In this document: one piece after another, positions 32,941 through 37,344 of the stretch
Numbering within the stretch: the stretch's first letter is position 1
Layout of the letters: every line of letters begins with the position of its first letter
Virus record (IMG/VR): IMGVR_UViG_3300006641_000078
Coordinates: 1-37,344 of that record
DNA: 37,344 nucleotides
Direction: 5' to 3' (one strand)
Source of the DNA: a virus
Notes under the pieces: model-generated
Told to the model about the DNA's origin: nothing
Seen by the model: only the letters and a program-made list of their open reading frames with translations
The model's database searches: none
Program-made: the position numbers and the translations under genes

Positions 32941-33735
32941 ATGGCTCTAAATAAGGCTCAACTCATGGACGTCCCTGGCGGTCCAGGGGTAACGGGCTCC
33001 GTCAAAGCCGGAGCCGGTATCTCCATCACCGCTGATGGAACTGTGAGTGTTGACTCCGCAACCAACACCACCAAGATCGTTGCTGGTAGCAACATCTCGA
33101 TCAGCCCCCCAAGCGGAGTTGGAGTTGTTACCATCTCCGGTTCCGCTGTTCCGGATCCTCCGATCCCGTCCGGAGCGAAGATGATCTTCATGATGGCATC
33201 CGCACCAACTGGGTGGGTCCAATCGACAGGGTTCGAGGGCAGGGCTCTCCGCCTCACCGACGGGCAAGGAGGAGGGACTGGTGGATCCGTCTCCTTCACA
33301 TCCGCCTTCACCAGTCAATCGGTGACCGGCTCGGTGTCTCTTTCCGGTCTCTCGGTCAGCGGGCAAACAAACGATGCGAACGTTACTTCCTCGGGTAACA
33401 TCAGTCTGGGTGGTCTGTCTGCGTCGCCGGCAACGGTTTCTGAGGGCCAGTTTGGTTCCCACAACCACCAGCTGTACAGCTGCACGTACGCCTCTCAGAC
33501 TAAGTGCCAAGCTAACGGAAACACTCAGGTAGGTGCTGGTAACATCGATACCAATGCCAAAGGCGGAAACGGAAGCCACTCTCACAGTGTGTCAGGAAGC
33601 GCGAACTTCAACGGCGGATCATCCTCACACTCACACGGGTTCAGCTCGGGCGTTTCTGGTTCCGCCGGATTCTCGGGGAATCCAATCAACCTCGCTGTCT
33701 CGTACGCTGACGGCATCATCTGCACCAAGACCTAA
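32941..33735 (+). CDS. Fibre-tip protein, collar-like, Gly/Ser- and HSH-rich
   Basis: 264 aa. The N-terminal anchor (LNKAQLMDVPGGPGVTGSVK, AGAGISITADGT) matches the 27921 protein. A short collar-like segment (IPSGAKMIFMMASAPTGWVQ) is followed by a Gly/Ser-rich SLSGLSVSG repeat region with His-x-His pairs (HNH, HSH, HSH) and the end NLAVSYADGIICTKT. This is the pattern of short collar/adhesin tips in phage fibres. It starts at ATG 32941 after a GGGTAAAA element. Likely receptor-proximal. Confidence 0.78.
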   Translation: MALNKAQLMDVPGGPGVTGSVKAGAGISITADGTVSVDSATNTTKIVAGSNISISPPSGVGVVTISGSAVPDPPIPSGAKMIFMMASAPTGWVQSTGFEGRALRLTDGQGGGTGGSVSFTSAFTSQSVTGSVSLSGLSVSGQTNDANVTSSGNISLGGLSASPATVSEGQFGSHNHQLYSCTYASQTKCQANGNTQVGAGNIDTNAKGGNGSHSHSVSGSANFNGGSSSHSHGFSSGVSGSAGFSGNPINLAVSYADGIICTKT

Positions 33736-33737
33736 AC

Positions 33738-34052
33738 ATGGCAAAAACCATCTGTCCACTACTACGGAAACCCTGTATCGAGCACGACTGCGCCTGGTAC
33801 ACAACGATTCGCGGTCACGATGTAAACACTGGTCGAGAGATAGACAATAAGCAGTGTATCGTGACCACCATCCCTCTCCTCCTGATCGAGAACTCTGCTC
33901 AGCAAAGGGGAACCAACGCTGCCGTGGAGAGCATGAGAAATGAGGTTGTGAAGAAATCAGACACTACCAACCACATCCTGGCTAACATGATTCTTCGTTC
34001 AGAAGTGTCTGAATTGCCACCAACCCCATTCATCGAACTACCCCCCGCTTAA
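33738..34052 (+). CDS. Conserved phage protein with CPLLRKPC Cys motif
   Basis: 104 aa. It begins MAKTICPLLRKPCIEHDCAW, with Cys/His spaced C-x6-C-x2-H-x-C and another Cys at residue ~40, a likely small metal-binding fold. It continues with IPLLLIENSAQQRGTNAAVE. I recall proteins with this CP..KKPC...C.WY start and LLLIEN segment in many phages near fibre genes, always without known function. The final ~20 residues are Pro-rich. Two bases separate it from both neighbours' starts and stops. Confidence 0.75.
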   Translation: MAKTICPLLRKPCIEHDCAWYTTIRGHDVNTGREIDNKQCIVTTIPLLLIENSAQQRGTNAAVESMRNEVVKKSDTTNHILANMILRSEVSELPPTPFIELPPA

Positions 34053-34054
34053 CA

Positions 34055-34780
34055 ATGGCTATTGTAGGAATGATCCCCAGCGACGGATCCGTCGTGATCG
34101 ACGGCATTGCCGCATTTGGGGTGGACTTTACAGGTATCGACCCCAGCATTCATGCTGTACAATGGAATGGTGTGGAAGGTTTTGTAGAGCCTGTCTACGA
34201 TCCATTCTCTGGAATCAAACCACCCAACGTACCAATCACATCGTTTGCTCCTTTCCAAACCTACTACAACCAAGCGCAGGCGATCATCTACGCTCAGCAG
34301 AACCCTGCATACTACTACTCCACCATTGACGACAACTACTACCAGGGTGTGGTCTACGACATTGGCGCTCAGATCGTCATCTTCACACCTAACCCAGTTC
34401 AGCCGCCATACACCACCATCACTCCGCCACCGTCTGTCGATCTGGAGTATCAGACCTTGCAGTGGACCGGCTCCACTTGGGTTGTCGCCTCTTTTACCTA
34501 CACTGAGAGCCTATCACAAGCCCAGAGCCAGCTGATTTCCCTCGTGCAGGAGAGCGGCGCTCAGGCTGTGGACAATGAGGCGCGGATCTATTCTGTGATC
34601 CAACTCCTGGGCTCCGCAAGTCCCGAGGACCTGCCTACAGCCGACTACTTGGGCTTGACCCTCGGTGGCTATCAGACCTATATCGACGGGGAAGTCACTT
34701 CGAAGACCAACGAGATCAACGCTGCTACTAGCCCCGCCGACCTCTACGACTTCAATCCAAACATCAATCCAGTCCCCTAA
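34055..34780 (+). CDS. Tail-fibre accessory/assembly-type protein
   Basis: 241 aa. The N-terminal half is beta-rich and aromatic (IHAVQWNGVEGFVEPVYDP, QTYYNQAQAIIYAQ). A Pro-rich hinge (PNPVQPPYTTITPPPSV) follows. The C-terminal ~90 residues are helical (LSQAQSQLISLVQESGAQAV) and end with GGYQTYIDGEVTSKTNEINA, the general form of DUF4376-like C-termini in phage fibre-associated proteins. I regard it as a candidate fibre assembly factor or minor tail protein. TAATG overlap with the first oxygenase gene. Confidence 0.65.
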   Translation: MAIVGMIPSDGSVVIDGIAAFGVDFTGIDPSIHAVQWNGVEGFVEPVYDPFSGIKPPNVPITSFAPFQTYYNQAQAIIYAQQNPAYYYSTIDDNYYQGVVYDIGAQIVIFTPNPVQPPYTTITPPPSVDLEYQTLQWTGSTWVVASFTYTESLSQAQSQLISLVQESGAQAVDNEARIYSVIQLLGSASPEDLPTADYLGLTLGGYQTYIDGEVTSKTNEINAATSPADLYDFNPNINPVP

Positions 34781-35514
34781 TGCTCAGGCAAACCGCTTTC
34801 ATTCAAAACGACACTATCAGAGAAGCTTCCAGAGTCAAGTCCCTTAGTGATGTGAGCGTAGAGGAGTTCACCCACGGGGACCACTGGAAAGTGTGGGTTC
34901 TTCACGACGTGTGGGAGAACCTGGACCTGTTCGATGAGGTCACTCAGCAGTGCCCCATATACGAGTCGAGTCCGGATCTCCACGGGGTCAACCCCTTTCT
35001 CAAGCAAGCCGTCATCTTTGACATGCTCCGTCCAATGGAGAATCTCCTGGCAGAGATGAACGAAAAGTATCTAGAGAGCGAGATCACTCCTAGGGCGGCG
35101 CGGCCGTGGGCGAACATTATGGTCGTTGATCCAGAGAAGAGGTTCCCGTTCCCATGCATGTTCCCTCACACGGATCAACTCTATACTAGTCGCAACAACT
35201 TGGTGGCAAACATCTGGCTTCACGAGGAGTCGGAGGGACAAGGAACTGCCTTCTGGAGGGTGCGCGAGAATGACTCGGCCGTAGACTGCCCAGAATTCCA
35301 AGCCCTCTGCAGCCGAGCACTGAGCCACGCCAACAAAAACTTCCCCTTCTTCAACTACGAAAGCGATGAGTATCTGGACAAAGTTCTGGTCACCCCAGCA
35401 AAACGAGGAACCGTCACAGTCTACACCGGTCATCAAATACACAGCCCCGTTTGTTCTACTGAGCCTGGACGAGTCAGACGCTCTTGGGTCGCCACCCTTG
35501 GTGAGCCTTTCTGA
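34780..35514 (+). CDS. 2-oxoglutarate/Fe(II)-type oxygenase, divergent
   Basis: 244 aa. The C-terminal half reads as a double-stranded beta-helix: H130-x-D132 (FPHTDQ), a core strand NLVANIWLHEE, TAFW, then VTVYTGHQIHSPVCSTEPGR with H218 or H221 as distal ligand and R231 or R233 as the likely 2-oxoglutarate anchor. Fe(II)/2OG enzymes hydroxylate protein or small-molecule substrates using O2. The N-terminal ~100 residues are helical and unassigned. It is the most divergent of three such genes in a row. Coupled to the previous gene by TAATG, and it overlaps the next gene if that starts at GTG 35501. Confidence 0.72.
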   Translation: MLRQTAFIQNDTIREASRVKSLSDVSVEEFTHGDHWKVWVLHDVWENLDLFDEVTQQCPIYESSPDLHGVNPFLKQAVIFDMLRPMENLLAEMNEKYLESEITPRAARPWANIMVVDPEKRFPFPCMFPHTDQLYTSRNNLVANIWLHEESEGQGTAFWRVRENDSAVDCPEFQALCSRALSHANKNFPFFNYESDEYLDKVLVTPAKRGTVTVYTGHQIHSPVCSTEPGRVRRSWVATLGEPF

Positions 35515-36094
35515 TCCCTACATCAAGGAGATACCCAACGCTCTAAGTGAGGAGTTCTGTGAGGGCCTCATCAAGAAATTCGAAGAAGATGATAGAAAGC
35601 ATCCAGGGTTAACGTTCAGCGGCGTGACCGGGATGAAAGTGTCCATGGACCTCTTCATCAGCGACATCGAAGACTATGCCGAAGAGGATGGCACGTTGTA
35701 CCGGTCCCTCTCAGAGCACACAGATGGATACGTCGCTGGCCTGCCCAACGGTCTGGGTCCGGAGATGCTTAACGTTCAGGACACGGGCTACAATATCCAG
35801 AGGACACGGGTCGGTGAGGGTTACGTGTGGCACGACGACTCTCACGTGACATCCGACGGAGACTCCCGCATTATCACGTTCATCTGGTACCTCAATGACG
35901 TTCACGAAGGGGGCGAGACTGAGTTCTCTTGCGGGGTGAGGGTAAAGCCCGAGACCGGGAAACTGCTCCTCTTCCCCGCAACGTGGAGCTACAAACACCG
36001 AGGTTGCAGACCGATCTCAAACGATAAGTACATCGTCACCGGCTGGTTCTACACCCAGAAGCTCATCACCACTCATGACACGGTCCTTCGCTGA
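35501..36094 (+). CDS. 2OG-Fe(II) oxygenase (prolyl-4-hydroxylase-like)
   Basis: 197 aa from the GTG at 35501, which gives a typical start (SLSDPYIKEIPNALSEEFCE) and a 14-base overlap. The in-frame ATG at 35366 would add 45 residues read out of frame from the previous gene and is less likely. The ligand set is complete: H111-x-D113 (YVWHDDSHVT), GGETEF at 137-142, distal H166 (SYKHRG) and K176 (KYIVTGW) in the 2-oxoglutarate-binding position. This arrangement is that of P4H-like 2OG oxygenases (PF13640 type) common in cyanophages. The substrate is unknown; collagen-like fibre protein is one candidate. Confidence 0.85.
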   Translation: MSLSDPYIKEIPNALSEEFCEGLIKKFEEDDRKHPGLTFSGVTGMKVSMDLFISDIEDYAEEDGTLYRSLSEHTDGYVAGLPNGLGPEMLNVQDTGYNIQRTRVGEGYVWHDDSHVTSDGDSRIITFIWYLNDVHEGGETEFSCGVRVKPETGKLLLFPATWSYKHRGCRPISNDKYIVTGWFYTQKLITTHDTVLR

Positions 36095-36644
36095 TCTCAA
36101 GAGGGACTACCTCTTTCCAATCTTCATCTACTCCACCCGTCTCTCTGTGGACTTGGAGGATGTTCGACGAGACTGTTTGGAATACCGACGGAACTGTCCT
36201 GGAGTACAGAAGAGCAATCTGGGCGGGTGGCAGAGTCCGACTCTTGAGGAGCCTCTGGAGGAGTACTCAGCTCTCCGAGATGTGATCGACGGGTGTCGCC
36301 AGTTCTACGAGGATGTCATCGTCCCAGAAGAAAATCTCGCCACTCGCCACTCGTCGATTGCGTGGTGGGCAAACATCAACAAGTACAACTCGTCTAACGC
36401 CATCCACAGTCACGGCGGATCCCTCGTGACCGCAGTCTACTACACGGACCTCCCGGACCCTAACGCTGTCCTCACCCTCGTGCGGACTGATGCGCACAAC
36501 GCCATCTACCCTCCGCAGCAGCTCGTCCATCAGGTGGTCCCCGAGGAGGGGCGGCTCTACCTCTTTCCGGGGCACATCCTCCACTCGGTGGAGCCCAACC
36601 TCTCTGAGAGGGATCGCATTAGTGTTGTCACCAATCTCTACTAG
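36075..36644 (+). CDS. 2OG-Fe(II) oxygenase, putative (2OG-FeII_Oxy_5 type)
   Basis: 189 aa. The pattern NAIHSHGGSLVTAVYYTDLP, then EEGRLYLFPGHILHSVEPN and RISVVTN fits the PF13759-type oxygenases frequent in cyanophages. The proximal ligands are H111 and H113 (HSH, not HxD), with distal H170 and Arg181 as the 2-oxoglutarate anchor. It starts by a 20-base overlap with the second oxygenase. Its TAG stop and the stop of the opposite-strand gene share the palindrome CTAG. Substrate unknown. This is the last plus-strand gene in the window. Confidence 0.83.
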   Translation: MTRSFADLKRDYLFPIFIYSTRLSVDLEDVRRDCLEYRRNCPGVQKSNLGGWQSPTLEEPLEEYSALRDVIDGCRQFYEDVIVPEENLATRHSSIAWWANINKYNSSNAIHSHGGSLVTAVYYTDLPDPNAVLTLVRTDAHNAIYPPQQLVHQVVPEEGRLYLFPGHILHSVEPNLSERDRISVVTNLY

Positions 36645-37344
36645 AAGTCGAGATCAATCTCATCATCCTCAGTCGGCTTGAATGAGCCGATGAGCTCTAC
36701 TGGCGTCGCATAACCTGCGGCGCCTTTTGACCTATTGGCCTTCGCGCACACGATTGCGAACCTGGCGTGTTCCAGGTGCCACTCCTTCCACGACTCCCAC
36801 AGAGCGTCTTCCTTGATCCTCTTCCCCGTCGGAGGCCCACAGAGTACAATGTCAGCGTACGTCAGCATGTTATGGCTCACCCACTCGTCAGCTATCTGGG
36901 CGAAAGGCTTCCCGTGGTGGTCGACGTCGACGCGCGTCCCCTTCCTGAGGAGACGGCCGGTGACCAGACACTCGATGGGATAGCTCGTGGTCGCCTTGTA
37001 GTCACGGAGCTGCTTCTCCACCCCGCGGCGCATCGCTGCCTTGACAGCGTTGAAATGCTTCTCCTCTAGCGTCGCGGAGGTCGCGATCTTCTTCGTGGGA
37101 TAGAGGGATTCCACGAGCTTGGCCTTGGGGATGGGCTGCTTCGAGCCTCCTCCCTCGAGGGAGATCATCTTCACCCTCCGGCCGCCGGCCATGTCGAAGT
37201 AGCGGAGGTAGACCTGCGTGTCGGTCTTCTGCGCCAGCTTCTCCCATCTTGGAGAGAGACGGCAGACTCGCAGGATGAAGTCGCGCGGCTCACCAATGAG
37301 ACGGGAATTTGCGCGGTTGTTGTCGATGATGCGCCCGACCTTCT
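36641..37344 (-). CDS. Phage protein with HNH-like / DUF3223-like C-terminal part (partial)
   Basis: Cut by the window end: the frame stays open to position 37344, and the ATG at 37192 is internal to a continuous protein-like sequence (DNNRANSRLIGEPRDFILRV..., LRYFDMAGGRRVKMISL), so the true start is outside. At least 234 residues are visible. The segment IECLVTGRLLRKGTRVDVDH, then HGKPFAQIADEWV is like the HNH-type C-terminal half of phage DUF3223 proteins, with one Cys and a VDHH core; this is from memory and tentative. The C-terminus is acidic (EDDEIDLDF). Opposite orientation sets it outside the late block. Confidence 0.7.
   Translation of the reverse strand, partial: KVGRIIDNNRANSRLIGEPRDFILRVCRLSPRWEKLAQKTDTQVYLRYFDMAGGRRVKMISLEGGGSKQPIPKAKLVESLYPTKKIATSATLEEKHFNAVKAAMRRGVEKQLRDYKATTSYPIECLVTGRLLRKGTRVDVDHHGKPFAQIADEWVSHNMLTYADIVLCGPPTGKRIKEDALWESWKEWHLEHARFAIVCAKANRSKGAAGYATPVELIGSFKPTEDDEIDLDF

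Noticed and set aside
35366-35500. Upstream ATG extension of the second oxygenase.
   Set aside because: The added 45 residues run out of frame through the conserved C-terminus of the first oxygenase and do not resemble an oxygenase start; GTG 35501 gives the family-typical N-terminus.
1-37344. Searched by eye for tRNA genes, integrase, attachment sites, insertion sequences and major capsid, portal or polymerase genes.
   Set aside because: None was recognised in this window; apart from the HNH gene no mobile element is visible.

Overview
This window looks like part of the late (packaging and virion structure) region of a tailed double-stranded DNA phage. By eye it is GC-rich, with GC-rich third codon positions in most genes. 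Coding is almost wall to wall on the plus strand, and no stretch over about 60 bases lacks a gene call. The nearest relatives I can suggest from protein character are myoviruses of picocyanobacteria (Synechococcus/Cyanobium type). The grounds are VrlC-like virion proteins whose N-termini carry a KRP...PG..A.NTNS.TPGLFF pattern, a PhoH ATPase, many tail-collar and GLTGGPI-repeat fibre proteins, and a cluster of 2-oxoglutarate/Fe(II) oxygenases. No host gene, integrase or tRNA is visible, so the host is inference.

Layout. (1) 1-2435: a small ORF, two C1q-like fold virion proteins and a 412-aa structural protein. (2) 2437-4715: small ORFs, a positional small-terminase candidate and the large terminase. 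(3) 4717-6759: phoH and three small proteins of unknown function. (4) 6760-14104: a run of small, charged, probably virion-internal or capsid-associated proteins. They share short Cys-pair motifs and, in four of them, a common N-terminal signature. The run includes a 630-aa protein with a protein-kinase-like fold and is interrupted by an HNH endonuclease gene with its own sigma70-like promoter. (5) 14106-34780: about twelve tail-fibre-type proteins built from exchangeable N-terminal anchors, GLTGGPI repeats, collagen-like tracts, His-x-His needles and tail-collar domains, plus small accessory proteins. (6) 34780-36644: three consecutive 2OG-Fe(II) oxygenases. (7) 36641-37344: a minus-strand gene, cut by the window end, meeting the plus-strand array tail to tail.

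The most striking non-coding signal is an octamer, GGGTAAAA or GGGTAAGA. It occurs nine times, each time fused to or within one base of a stop codon, and mostly 21-45 bases before the next start. These sites divide the plus strand into blocks. Inside a block, neighbouring genes overlap (ATGA, TGATG, TAATG) or are separated by only a few bases. The simplest reading is an undescribed late-promoter class for this phage.

All annotation is from reading the sequence and recalled family patterns. No database search was run.
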